This document shows positions 35,317-44,068 of a stretch of DNA of 64,000 nucleotides, piece after piece. Under the pieces are notes generated by a model. The model saw nothing but the letters and a program-made list of their open reading frames with translations. It was not told the origin of the DNA and searched no databases. Made by a program: the position numbers and the translations under genes. The stretch comes from CAILZL01 sp050248275 (GTDB taxonomy: Bacteria > Pseudomonadota > Gammaproteobacteria > Steroidobacterales > Steroidobacteraceae). How positions within the stretch are numbered: position 1 is the stretch's first letter; each line of letters starts with the position of its first letter. The DNA lies in NCBI GenBank assembly GCA_050248275.1, contig JBFWSR010000002.1, forward strand, positions 1 through 64,000, given 5' to 3'.

Positions 35317-37758
35317 CTAATGCGCTGGAACCTGCTTGGTTGCACGTTTGGCCACACGTCGTGAAGGTTTGTCGGAACCTGCATTCGCATCCGAAGGCGG
35401 GACCAGGGGCTCAGGCATATGCTTCAATGCCAGCTGCAGTACTTCATCAATCCATTTCACCGGCTTGATATCCAGACTGTCCTTGATGTTCTGCGGTATC
35501 TCGGCAAGATCCTTGGTGTTCTCATCAGGAATCAAAACCGTGCGGATGCCGCCGCGGTGCGCGGCCAGAAGTTTTTCTTTCAAACCGCCAATCGGCAACA
35601 CCTGACCACGCAACGTGATTTCGCCCGTCATCGCCACGTCAGAACGGACAGGCACTTTTGTCAATGCCGAAACCAACGCTGTACACATGCCTATGCCGGC
35701 GCTCGGCCCGTCTTTTGGCGTGGCGCCTTCAGGAACGTGAATATGCAAATCCACCTTCTGATTGAAATCAGATTCAAGGCCCAGAACCGACGCGCGGCTA
35801 CGCACCACAGTCATGGCAGCCTGGATTGACTCCTTCATCACATCGCCGAGTTTGCCGGTATCCAGCAGTTTGCCCTTGCCCGGTACGACCGATGCTTCAA
35901 TGGTCAACAGCTCACCGCCGACTTCGGTCCAGGCAAGACCGGTCACCTGACCGATCTGATCCTGTTCTTCAGCACGGCCATAACTGAAGCGACGCACGCC
36001 AAGATAATGATTGAGGTTCTCGGGCGTTACGGCAATCGACTTGGTGCGTTTTTCAGTCAGCAGCTGCTTGACGGACTTACGACAAATCTTCGACAGCTCA
36101 CGCTCGAGATTACGCACACCTGCTTCGCGAGTGTAATAACGGATGATATCCTTGATGCTGTCATCGGAAACGCTCAGTTCACCGGTGGCCAACCCGTTCT
36201 GCTTCATCTGTTTCGGCAACAGATACTTGCGCGCAATGGCGCTCTTCTCGTCTTCGGTATAGCCCGGCAGGCGAATCACTTCCATGCGATCCAGCAAAGG
36301 CGCGGGGATATTCAGGCTGTTTGCAGTACATACAAACATGACCTGCGACAGATCCATATCCACTTCCAGGTAGTGATCGTTGAAGGTACTGTTCTGCTCG
36401 GGATCCAGCACTTCCAGCAACGCGGAACTCGGGTCGCCACGAAAATCCATGGCCATCTTGTCGATTTCATCCAGTAGAAACAACGGATTGTTCACTGCGG
36501 TTTTTGCCAGATTCTGCACAATCTTGCCGGGCATGGAGCCGATGTAGGTGCGTCGATGACCGCGAATCTCCGCTTCGTCGCGCACGCCGCCCAAGGACAT
36601 CCGCACGAATTTGCGATTGGTCGCACGCGCAATGGATTGTCCCAATGAAGTCTTGCCAACACCGGGAGGACCAACCAGACACAGAATAGGCCCCTTGAGC
36701 GCCTTGACCCGCTGCTGTACTGCAAGGTATTCGATGATGCGCTCTTTGACCTTTTCCAGACCATAATGATCTTCTTCCAGAACCTTCTCGGCAGCATTGA
36801 TGTTGTGATGCACCTTGGTCTTTTTCTTCCAGGGCACCTTGACCAGCCAGTCAACATAGTTACGCACCACAGTGGCTTCGGCCGACATCGGTGACATCAG
36901 CTTCAACTTGCCCAGTTCAGCCATCGCTTTGTCGCGTGCTTCCTTGGGCATGCCGGCTTTCTGGATACGCTGCTCAAGTTCACCCAGTTCATTGGGCGCA
37001 TCCTCCAGCTCGCCCAGCTCTTTCTGGATGGCTTTCATCTGTTCGTTGAGGTAGTACTCGCGCTGACTCTTTTCCATCTGCTGCTTGACGCGACCACGGA
37101 TACGCTTTTCGATCTGCAGCACATCCATCTCGCCTTCCAGCAGCGCGAGGATGTGCTCAAGGCGCTTGCGCACTTCCAGCATTTCCAGCACCCGCTGCTT
37201 GGCATCCAGTTTCAGCGCCATGTGCGCTGCGACGTTGTCCGCCAGACGGCCAGGCTCTTCAATACCTGCCAATGCCGTGAGGATCTCCGGCGCCACCTTG
37301 CGATTGAGCTTGACGTACTGCTCGAACTGCGAAACCACCGAACGCGTCAGCACATCGACTTCACGCTCGTCGTACTGCGCCTGATCCTTGAGGATCTCGA
37401 CATTGGCAGTAAAAAACTGATCCACGCTCAGATCCTTGATCCGCGCACGCACCGTGCCCTCCACCAGCACCTTGACTGTGCCATCCGGAAGCTTGAGCAA
37501 TTGCAAAATCGTCGCCAGCGTACCAATGCGATAAATATCCTCGGCACCCGGATCATCCACGTCCGCCTGTTTCTGTGCGATCAACAGGATCTGCTTGGTA
37601 CCCTTCATCGCCTGATCCAGGGCCAGAATGGATTTTTCGCGCCCGACGAACAGCGGGATCACCATGTGCGGATAAACCACTACATCGCGCAACGGCAGTA
37701 CCGGAATGTCCTGCGTATTGGGGGAGTTTCGGGATTCCGGGGTGGTTTCGGTGCTCAC
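35317..37758 (-). CDS. lon: Lon ATP-dependent protease
   Basis: The 813-residue protease has an N-terminal substrate domain (about 20-210), an AAA+ module with Walker A VGPPGVGKTSLG and Walker B LFLLDEIDKM, and a C-terminal protease domain with the catalytic serine in PKDGPSAGIGM and a paired lysine downstream. It degrades misfolded and regulatory proteins. The start is GTG 37758 with an AGGT ribosome site. A longer frame to 37884 would add an unrelated 42 residues and is not used. Confidence 0.95.
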   Translation of the reverse strand: MSTETTPESRNSPNTQDIPVLPLRDVVVYPHMVIPLFVGREKSILALDQAMKGTKQILLIAQKQADVDDPGAEDIYRIGTLATILQLLKLPDGTVKVLVEGTVRARIKDLSVDQFFTANVEILKDQAQYDEREVDVLTRSVVSQFEQYVKLNRKVAPEILTALAGIEEPGRLADNVAAHMALKLDAKQRVLEMLEVRKRLEHILALLEGEMDVLQIEKRIRGRVKQQMEKSQREYYLNEQMKAIQKELGELEDAPNELGELEQRIQKAGMPKEARDKAMAELGKLKLMSPMSAEATVVRNYVDWLVKVPWKKKTKVHHNINAAEKVLEEDHYGLEKVKERIIEYLAVQQRVKALKGPILCLVGPPGVGKTSLGQSIARATNRKFVRMSLGGVRDEAEIRGHRRTYIGSMPGKIVQNLAKTAVNNPLFLLDEIDKMAMDFRGDPSSALLEVLDPEQNSTFNDHYLEVDMDLSQVMFVCTANSLNIPAPLLDRMEVIRLPGYTEDEKSAIARKYLLPKQMKQNGLATGELSVSDDSIKDIIRYYTREAGVRNLERELSKICRKSVKQLLTEKRTKSIAVTPENLNHYLGVRRFSYGRAEEQDQIGQVTGLAWTEVGGELLTIEASVVPGKGKLLDTGKLGDVMKESIQAAMTVVRSRASVLGLESDFNQKVDLHIHVPEGATPKDGPSAGIGMCTALVSALTKVPVRSDVAMTGEITLRGQVLPIGGLKEKLLAAHRGGIRTVLIPDENTKDLAEIPQNIKDSLDIKPVKWIDEVLQLALKHMPEPLVPPSDANAGSDKPSRRVAKRATKQVPAH

Positions 37759-37948
37759 GGGATTACCTGCAGGACTTAAGGTGTAGAGATAGCAATATGG
37801 GGCTGTCCCCACATCGTTCAAGACCATACCGGAACCCTTGATAATGCGCCAGCCGCCAGCTCCGGAGTTTGATCGGGCCAACAATGCAGTTAACGGCCAG
37901 TCGGCCCAATGTTATGAGTCCTCCCAGGCGGAAGCTGCAGAAATGACA

Positions 37949-37969
37949 AAGCCGCGTTTTACGCGGCTT
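37949..37969 (-). terminator. Hairpin terminator after clpX
   Basis: AAGCCGCG, loop of five, CGCGGCTT makes an 8-base-pair GC-rich stem about 31 bases after the clpX stop. On the minus strand the run after the stem is TGTCATTT, so termination may be moderate and some readthrough to lon is possible. Confidence 0.65.
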
Positions 37970-37999
37970 CGTTTGCATCACGCCCCGGGCACTTTCCAA

Positions 38000-39313
38000 T
38001 CAGTGATGATCGGTACCGGTGGAACGTCGGGTTTCAACGGCCGCCAGACGCTGTTCTTCGGTGGCATAGACCATGCGGGGTTTCCCTTCACCACGGATGA
38101 CTGCCTCATCCACCAGCACTTTCTGCACATTCTTCTGGGATGGCAGGTCGTACATGGTTTCGAGCAGGATATTTTCGAGAATGGTACGCAGGCCACGGGC
38201 ACCCGTCTTGCGCTCCATGGCGCGCTTGGCCACGGCACGCACGGCTTCCGGCTGGAATTCCAGATCGACGCCTTCCATCTCGAACAGCTTGCGATACTGC
38301 TTGGTCAGTGCGTTTTTCGGCTCCATGAGGATGGACATCAATGCCGCCTCATCCAGCTCTTCCAGCGTCGCCACAACCGGCAGACGGCCGACAAACTCGG
38401 GAATCAGACCGAACTTGATCAAATCTTCAGGTTCGGCATCGTGGAACACATCGTTGCCGTGCGGGCGTTCGTTCTGTTGACGCACATCCGCCACGAAGCC
38501 AATGCCCGACTTCTGGGTGCGATTGAGGATGACCTTCTCCAGGCCCGCAAACGCGCCACCGCAGATGAACAGGATATTGCCGGTATCCACCTGCAGGAAT
38601 TCCTGCTGCGGATGTTTGCGGCCACCTTGCGGCGGTACGGATGCTACGGTGCCTTCGATCAGCTTGAGCAATGCCTGCTGCACGCCTTCGCCTGACACGT
38701 CACGGGTGATTGAAGGGTTATCCGACTTGCGGGAAATCTTGTCGATTTCATCGATATAGACAATGCCCGTCTGAGCTTTTTCCACGTCATAATCGCATTT
38801 CTGCAACAGCTTCTGGATGATGTTCTCCACATCTTCGCCTACATAGCCGGCTTCCGTAAGCGTAGTGGCGTCGGCAATGGTGAACGGCACATTCAACAGA
38901 CGCGCCAATGTCTCGGCCAGCAGTGTCTTGCCGCAACCAGTCGGGCCAATCAGCAGGATATTGCTCTTGGCGAGTTCAACCTCATCCTTGGCACGTGACT
39001 CACCCTTGGTCTGCAGACGCTTGTAGTGGTTATAAACCGCCACCGACAGCACCTTCTTGGCGCGCTCCTGGCCGATGACATATTCATCGAGAACTTTCTT
39101 GATTTCGTGTGGCTTGGGCAGCTTGTCGCGGGTGGTCTCGGCTTTTTCCTCCAGCTCCTCGCGAATGATGTCATTGCACAACTCAACACACTCATCGCAG
39201 ACGAACACGGAAGGTCCGGCAATAAGCTTGCGCACTTCATGCTGGCTCTTGCCACAGAAGGAGCAATACAGCAATTTGCCATCATCTTGCTTGCTGCGTG
39301 AGTCGTCAGACAT
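38000..39313 (-). CDS. clpX: ClpX, ATP-dependent unfoldase
   Basis: The 437-residue AAA+ protein has the N-terminal zinc-binding domain (CSFCGK and CDECVELC, residues 17-46), Walker A LLIGPTGCGKT and Walker B VYIDEIDKI. The ClpP-docking loop region follows, and GARGLRTILE marks sensor 2. It unfolds tagged substrates and feeds them to ClpP. It follows clpP on the same strand after 188 bases, in the conserved tig-clpP-clpX-lon order. Confidence 0.96.
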   Translation of the reverse strand: MSDDSRSKQDDGKLLYCSFCGKSQHEVRKLIAGPSVFVCDECVELCNDIIREELEEKAETTRDKLPKPHEIKKVLDEYVIGQERAKKVLSVAVYNHYKRLQTKGESRAKDEVELAKSNILLIGPTGCGKTLLAETLARLLNVPFTIADATTLTEAGYVGEDVENIIQKLLQKCDYDVEKAQTGIVYIDEIDKISRKSDNPSITRDVSGEGVQQALLKLIEGTVASVPPQGGRKHPQQEFLQVDTGNILFICGGAFAGLEKVILNRTQKSGIGFVADVRQQNERPHGNDVFHDAEPEDLIKFGLIPEFVGRLPVVATLEELDEAALMSILMEPKNALTKQYRKLFEMEGVDLEFQPEAVRAVAKRAMERKTGARGLRTILENILLETMYDLPSQKNVQKVLVDEAVIRGEGKPRMVYATEEQRLAAVETRRSTGTDHH

Positions 39314-39501
39314 GCGTCACCCTTAATTTGCCCATCTGTTGATGGGTGTATTTCAACCGTTTACAAGCTGTATCCAGCCTGCTGTCCGGCTTATATCACG
39401 CACACAGCTCAGGGTGCAAAGACCCCGGCAGTGTACTGCGAAGTTGTCGGGCTTCTCCCGGTGAAACCCGACATAAACCAGTCATTACAGCCAGTTGCGC
39501 A

Positions 39502-40131
39502 CTATTTTTCGGCCACAGGCGTCAATAAGGCGCGTTTGTCCAGCACCTTGTCGATCAGGCCGTAGGCTGCCGCTGCATCACCGCTCATGAAATTGTCACG
39601 ATCAGTATCCTGGGCGATGCGCTCAATGGATTGACCGGTATGGTTGGCCAGCAACTGGTTCAGACGATGCCGCGTGGCCAGGATTTCGCGCGCATGGATG
39701 TCAATATCCGTAGCCTGCCCCTGAAAACCACCCAACGGCTGGTGAATCATGATGCGCGAATGCGGCAGACAGTAACGTTTGCCCTTGGCGCCACCCGCCA
39801 ACAACACCGCCCCCATGCTGGCCGCCTGGCCAATACAGATGGTGCTGACGTCGGGTTTGATGAACTGCATGGTGTCATAAATCGCCAGACCGGCAGACAC
39901 CACGCCACCCGGTGAATTGATATACAGCGCAATGTCCTTGTCCGGATTTTCCGACTCGAGAAACAACAACTGCGCCACGATCAGGTTGGCCATGTGATCC
40001 TCAACGGGACCGACCACGAAAATCACCCGTTCCTTGAGCAGGCGCGAGTAAATGTCATAGGCGCGTTCGCCACGCGCAGTCTGCTCAACCACCATCGGAA
40101 CCAACTGGGCCTGCGTATTCAGTGCGCTCAT
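39502..40131 (-). CDS. clpP: ClpP, ATP-dependent protease proteolytic subunit
   Basis: The 209-residue serine protease has its catalytic serine in QAASMGAVLL, histidine in MIHQPLGG and aspartate in the DTDRDN segment, with the typical NSPGGVVSAGLAIYDTMQ handle. Seven-fold rings stack into the ClpP barrel driven by ClpX. The length is standard including a short propeptide. Confidence 0.96.
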   Translation of the reverse strand: MSALNTQAQLVPMVVEQTARGERAYDIYSRLLKERVIFVVGPVEDHMANLIVAQLLFLESENPDKDIALYINSPGGVVSAGLAIYDTMQFIKPDVSTICIGQAASMGAVLLAGGAKGKRYCLPHSRIMIHQPLGGFQGQATDIDIHAREILATRHRLNQLLANHTGQSIERIAQDTDRDNFMSGDAAAAYGLIDKVLDKRALLTPVAEK

Positions 40132-40277
40132 GAGATCTGCCTTGGTACTAGGTTTTCAAACATTCTGTCTGGTTTCCGACACGCCAAAACATGCATGCAT
40201 GCCGGATGCCAGCAGCAGGAAGTACGGTTACGCAACGACCTGCAGCAGGACTTTAACAGGCGGGTGATTTATTGGCT

Positions 40278-41573
40278 TCAACCGCCAAAATTCATCAGTT
40301 CCTTGAACGTCATCGGTTGCTCGGACACTTTGGCGCGCTCCAGCAACCAGTCAATCACCTGCTCTTCCAGCAACAGATTCTCGATCTGGCGCTGCGCCTC
40401 CTGATTTTCGCGGAAGGCCTTGAGCGCCTGCGCCGGATCGGGGTATTGCTGGACCATTTCCTGCACGCGAGCCTGGACGCGGTTGCGATCCACGCTTACG
40501 CCGCTGGTCTTGATCACCTCACCCAGCACCAGCCCCAAGGCGACACGCCGGCGTGCCGACTCCTGAAACTGCTCGGCAGGCGGCAATTGCGATGCATCGC
40601 GTGCGCCCATCTGGCGAGCGGCATCCATCTGCATATCACGCACCTGATTAGCGACTAGCGCAGAAGGCACTTCAATGGCATTGGCTGCCAACAGACCATC
40701 AAACAGCTGCTGACGTACCCGGGAACGTACATTTTCAGCCAGTTCACGCCGCATATTATCGGCCACCTCTTCGCGCAATTTGGCAATTCCACCCTCGGTA
40801 ATACCAAATATCTTGGCAAACGCATCGTTGGCTTCGGCCAGTTGCTGCTCCTCAACCGAGTGAGCTGTGATAGTGAATACCGCAGCCTTGCCCGCCAGAT
40901 TCGCCGCAGCGTAGTCTGCGGGAAAATTAACGTTCACTTCCCGGGTTTCACCGGCTTTGATCCCCTGCAGACCCGCCTCAAACTCCGGCAGCATGCGACC
41001 GGCGCCTACCACGACCGGGAAATTGCTGCCTTTGCCGCCCTCGAAAGCGACGCCATCGACCTTGCCTTCAAAATCGATCGTGACACGGTCCGTGTCCCTG
41101 GCCGGGCGTTCGACCTTGGCGTAAGTAGCCTGTTGCCGACGCAGATTGTCGATCATGGCATCGATGTCAGCTTCACTCACTTCAACCGCCGGCCGACTGA
41201 CAACCAGTTCTTCAATGCCCTTGACCTCAAATTCGGGATATATCTCGAACACGGCGCGATAGCTCAAGTCCTGGCCTTCATCCGCCTTGAATTCTTCAAT
41301 ACGCGGACCACCCACCGGGTTCAGTTTCTGGCCAGCCACTGCTTCGGAAAACGTGGTCTGTACCAGACCTTCGATTACTTCCTGGCGAACCGCAGCGCCA
41401 TACTGCTGGCGCACCACATTCACCGGCACCTTCCCAGGCCGGAAACCGTTGATACGCACTGTACGGCTCAAGGACTGCAAACGTTCATTGATGGCCTGGG
41501 CGACACGCTGCGCCGGAACCTGGATGTTCATGCGCCGCTCAAGAGCACCGGTGTTTTCTACCGAAATCTGCAT
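40278..41573 (-). CDS. tig: Trigger factor
   Basis: The 431-residue ribosome-bound chaperone has the binding loop GFRPGKVPVNVV (near residue 45), an FKBP-type isomerase domain with RVTIDFEGKVDGVAFEGGKG (about 155-245), and helical C-terminal arms. It meets nascent chains at the ribosome exit. ATG 41573 begins the family start MQISVENTGALERRM; a longer frame would enter the upstream tRNA-Leu region. Confidence 0.95.
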   Translation of the reverse strand: MQISVENTGALERRMNIQVPAQRVAQAINERLQSLSRTVRINGFRPGKVPVNVVRQQYGAAVRQEVIEGLVQTTFSEAVAGQKLNPVGGPRIEEFKADEGQDLSYRAVFEIYPEFEVKGIEELVVSRPAVEVSEADIDAMIDNLRRQQATYAKVERPARDTDRVTIDFEGKVDGVAFEGGKGSNFPVVVGAGRMLPEFEAGLQGIKAGETREVNVNFPADYAAANLAGKAAVFTITAHSVEEQQLAEANDAFAKIFGITEGGIAKLREEVADNMRRELAENVRSRVRQQLFDGLLAANAIEVPSALVANQVRDMQMDAARQMGARDASQLPPAEQFQESARRRVALGLVLGEVIKTSGVSVDRNRVQARVQEMVQQYPDPAQALKAFRENQEAQRQIENLLLEEQVIDWLLERAKVSEQPMTFKELMNFGG

Positions 41574-41626
41574 AGCTCGGAAACCTCGATCATGGCTGCC
41601 GCAGCCCATCTGCGGCATCAGTTAGT

Positions 41627-41711
41627 TGGTGCGAAAGGAGGGACTCGAACCCTCACGGTGTTACCCGCTGGAACCTAAATCCAGTGCGTCTACCAGTTCC
41701 GCCACTTTCGC
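41627..41711 (-). tRNA. tRNA-Leu (TAG)
   Basis: An 85-base class II tRNA: acceptor GCGAAAG/CTTTCGC, anticodon loop ATTTAGG with TAG, a long variable arm and encoded CCA. It is 53 bases upstream of tig on the same strand, a conserved neighbour relationship. Confidence 0.95.
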
Positions 41712-41777
41712 GATTCGGCGCTTCCACACCGGAAGCCTTGAACGGAACACCCGCCGCCACCCTGCCAAGGGCCGGGC

Positions 41778-41783
41778 ATTATA
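41778..41783 (-). promoter_or_regulatory. -10 element for tRNA-Leu and tig
   Basis: On the minus strand a perfect TATAAT is followed by a GC-rich discriminator (GCCCGGCCC), the usual arrangement for stringently controlled stable RNA promoters. No strong -35 is seen at 16-18 bases. Confidence 0.5.
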
Positions 41784-41907
41784 GAGATGTGCAGCTTGCC
41801 CCTCCACTGACATATGCAAACTTTATTGGGACAACGCATGACATCCAAGCGGTCGCGGCAAGTGCGAAGACAGCCGAGCCCGCCCAGGAGGAAATTTGTC
41901 TGAGAAG

Positions 41908-41983
41908 TGGTGGGCCGCCTCGGACTCGAACCGAGAACCAAGAGATTAAGAGTCTCCTGCTCTACCAATTGAGCTAACGGCCC
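41908..41983 (-). tRNA. tRNA-Lys (CTT)
   Basis: Cloverleaf with acceptor GGGCCGT/GCGGCCC (wobble-containing), anticodon loop CTCTTAA with CTT, T-arm CGGTTCGAGTCCG and encoded CCA. CTT is the less common lysine anticodon, read for AAG codons. Confidence 0.92.
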
Positions 41984-41999
41984 AGCGTTGCGCTGAGAA

Positions 42000-42076
42000 T
42001 GGGGTGGACGATGGGACTCGAACCCACGACGGCCGGAATCACAATCCGGGGCTCTACCAACTGAGCTACGTCCACC
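42000..42076 (-). tRNA. tRNA-His (GTG)
   Basis: Cloverleaf with anticodon loop TTGTGAT (GTG), the encoded extra 5' G that pairs with the discriminator C, acceptor GTGGACG/CGTCCAC and encoded CCA. The extra G is the histidine identity element. Confidence 0.93.
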
Positions 42077-42136
42077 AAAACGTAGTCCGTCTGACGCCTT
42101 GAGCGCCTGGCCGGAAATCTTCCCTACCGTCGCGCG

Positions 42137-42157
42137 AATGGCGCGCCCGGCAGGACT
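42137..42157 (-). repeat. 21-base copy of the tRNA-Arg 3' end
   Basis: These 21 bases repeat exactly positions 42267-42287, which hold the T-arm/acceptor 3' strand, encoded CCA and three more bases of tRNA-Arg. The copy is 130 bases downstream of the intact one in the same orientation. Such direct repeats are what integration at a tRNA 3' end leaves, but a simple duplication is equally possible. Confidence 0.7.
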
Positions 42158-42205
42158 ACTTCGTGCATCCCTGCACTCCGCCCTTCGGGCCAGCCTGCGG
42201 CTGTT

Positions 42206-42228
42206 CAAAATTGCTCCCGGCAATTTTG
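42206..42228. repeat. Perfect inverted repeat between tRNA-Arg and tRNA-His
   Basis: CAAAATTGC, loop TCCCG, GCAATTTTG forms a 9-base-pair stem. It lies within the segment bounded by the two copies of the tRNA-Arg 3' end. It looks like an extragenic palindrome or a processing/termination stem in the tRNA precursor. Confidence 0.55.
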
Positions 42229-42268
42229 TCGAACCTGCGGCAGTTTCTCGTCCCGCCTGTCACGCCAA

Positions 42269-42345
42269 TGGCGCGCCCGGCAGGACTCGAACCTGCGACC
42301 CTCGGCTTAGAAGGCCGATGCTCTATCCAGCTGAGCTACGGGCGC
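42269..42345 (-). tRNA. tRNA-Arg (TCT)
   Basis: Cloverleaf with acceptor GCGCCCG/CGGGCGC, anticodon loop CTTCTAA with TCT, T-arm AGGTTCGAGTCCT and encoded CCA. It decodes AGA/AGG, rare codons in GC-rich genomes; tRNA-Arg genes are frequent integration sites. Confidence 0.95.
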
Positions 42346-42384
42346 TCGATATTCGATACCCCTAACTTGCGGCAAGCTACTCGA

Positions 42385-42461
42385 TGGTCGGGGCAGCAGG
42401 ATTTGAACCTGCGACCCTCTGCTCCCAAAGCAGATGCGCTACCAGACTGCGCCATGCCCCG
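42385..42461 (-). tRNA. tRNA-Pro (TGG)
   Basis: Cloverleaf with acceptor CGGGGCA/TGCCCCG, anticodon loop TTTGGGA with TGG, T-arm AGGTTCAAATCCT and encoded CCA. First gene of the Pro-Arg-His-Lys-Leu series on the minus strand. Confidence 0.95.
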
Positions 42462-42515
42462 CCAGAATCGTGCCTATCGCAAACGTGTGAGGAGCGACCC
42501 CGCACGGGACGCGGA

Positions 42516-42544
42516 ATATTACGGATCGAGTCTCACTGCGTCAA
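42516..42544 (-). promoter_or_regulatory. Sigma-70 promoter of the tRNA cluster
   Basis: On the minus strand TTGACG (42544-42539) and TAATAT (42521-42516) are 17 bases apart, followed by a GC-rich discriminator (CCGCGTCCCG), about 55 bases before tRNA-Pro. This pattern is typical of growth-rate-controlled tRNA promoters. Confidence 0.7.
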
Positions 42545-42569
42545 ACCAAATTTTGTAGCATTGGACCTT

Positions 42570-44015
42570 TTATCTACGTCGCCAAGTAGTGCCCTGAGCG
42601 GCATCTTCCAGCAACACGCCATGCGCGGAAAGTTCATCGCGAATACGGTCAGACTCTTTCCAGTCTTTTGACTTGCGCGCAGCAGTACGCAGCTTGATCA
42701 ACTCATCGATTTGCGCATCGCTCAGCATGGTGCCTTCCATCTGTGAGGCGGCGCGCGCCGCCTTGGTGGAATAAGCCTCAGGCCCTCGTTTAGGCGCGGC
42801 TTTGCGCAGGAAAATATCCGGCACTTGTTGCGCCACGCCCAGCACTGTTGCCAGAGAAACCAGCTCGGCAGCAAGCTGCGCCGCCTGCGCCGTGTTGCCG
42901 GCTGCTTTGGCGACATTGATTTCCTTTGCCAGTTGTTGCAACTCGGACAATGCGAGCGGCGTATTGAAATCATCATTCATGGCTGCTTCAAAACGATCAC
43001 TGGCCGCGCTGCGCGTGACTTCTGTCGGCAGATCCAGCCCTCGCAACGCCAGATAGATACGCTCCAGCCCGGCATCGGCCTGATCAAGATTGTCTACCGA
43101 ATAATTGATCGGGCCGCGGTAGTGACTGGACAGCATGAAAAAGCGGATCACTTCCGGATCACGTACCCAGCCCAGCACTTCACGAATGGTGAAAAAGTTG
43201 CCCAATGACTTGGACATTTTTTCGTTGTCTACACGTACAAAACCGTTGTGCATCCAGTAATTCACGAAGGGCGCATCGCAGGCGCAGCACGATTGCGCAA
43301 TTTCGTTTTCATGATGAGGAAACATCAGATCCATGCCGCCGCAATGGATGTCGAAATGCGGGCCGAGAATTTGCGTGGACATGGCCGAACATTCGATGTG
43401 CCAGCCCGGGCGTCCCTGACCCCAGGGCGAATCCCAGGATGGCTCGCCCGGCTTGGAGGCTTTCCACAGCACGAAATCCAGTGGATCCTGCTTGGCCTCA
43501 TTGACCTCCACACGCGCACCTGCGCGCAAATCCTCCAGTTTCTTGCCGGACAACTTGCCGTAATCGGCAAACTTGGCGACTGAAAAATAGACATCGCCAT
43601 TGGCTGCCGCATAAGCATAGCCCTTGCGCACCAGTCGATTAACCATCGACACGATGGCTGGCACGTATTCGGTGGCGCGTGGCTCATGATCGCCCCGCTC
43701 GACGCCCAGGGCCGCATAGTCATCCCACATGGCGCGGATGAATCGCGCTGTCAGTTCGCTGATCGGCTCATGATTCTCGGCGGCGCGCATGATGATCTTG
43801 TCATCGATATCGGTGATGTTGCGCACGAAGGTCACGTGATAGCCAAGATGACGCAGATACTTACGCACGGTGTCGAAAACAATCAGCATGCGTGCATGAC
43901 CCAGATGACAGTAGTCGTACACCGTAATGCCACAGGCATACATGCGCACGGTGCCCGGCACCAAAGGCTTGAAGACTTCTTTCCGGCCGCTAAGGGTGTT
44001 ATGAATCTGCAGCAT
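42570..44015 (-). CDS. cysS: CysS, cysteinyl-tRNA synthetase
   Basis: The 481-residue class I synthetase has the zinc/cysteine-binding MYACGITVYDYCHLGHARM segment with the HIGH-type motif, GWHIECSAMS, HHENEIAQS and KMSKSLGN. Its C-terminal anticodon region is normal. ATG 44015 is used; a TTG two codons upstream is an alternative. It follows gltX on the same strand, 53 bases apart. Confidence 0.95.
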   Translation of the reverse strand: MLQIHNTLSGRKEVFKPLVPGTVRMYACGITVYDYCHLGHARMLIVFDTVRKYLRHLGYHVTFVRNITDIDDKIIMRAAENHEPISELTARFIRAMWDDYAALGVERGDHEPRATEYVPAIVSMVNRLVRKGYAYAAANGDVYFSVAKFADYGKLSGKKLEDLRAGARVEVNEAKQDPLDFVLWKASKPGEPSWDSPWGQGRPGWHIECSAMSTQILGPHFDIHCGGMDLMFPHHENEIAQSCCACDAPFVNYWMHNGFVRVDNEKMSKSLGNFFTIREVLGWVRDPEVIRFFMLSSHYRGPINYSVDNLDQADAGLERIYLALRGLDLPTEVTRSAASDRFEAAMNDDFNTPLALSELQQLAKEINVAKAAGNTAQAAQLAAELVSLATVLGVAQQVPDIFLRKAAPKRGPEAYSTKAARAASQMEGTMLSDAQIDELIKLRTAARKSKDWKESDRIRDELSAHGVLLEDAAQGTTWRRR

Positions 44016-44068
44016 GCTCAAGTTTCAACAGTTATTTTCAACACATGAATTTGCTCTGGATCGCCACT

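Noticed and set aside
42137..42157. A decayed second tRNA-Arg gene
   Set aside because: Only the 3' 21 bases are present; no D-arm or anticodon arm upstream of the copy.
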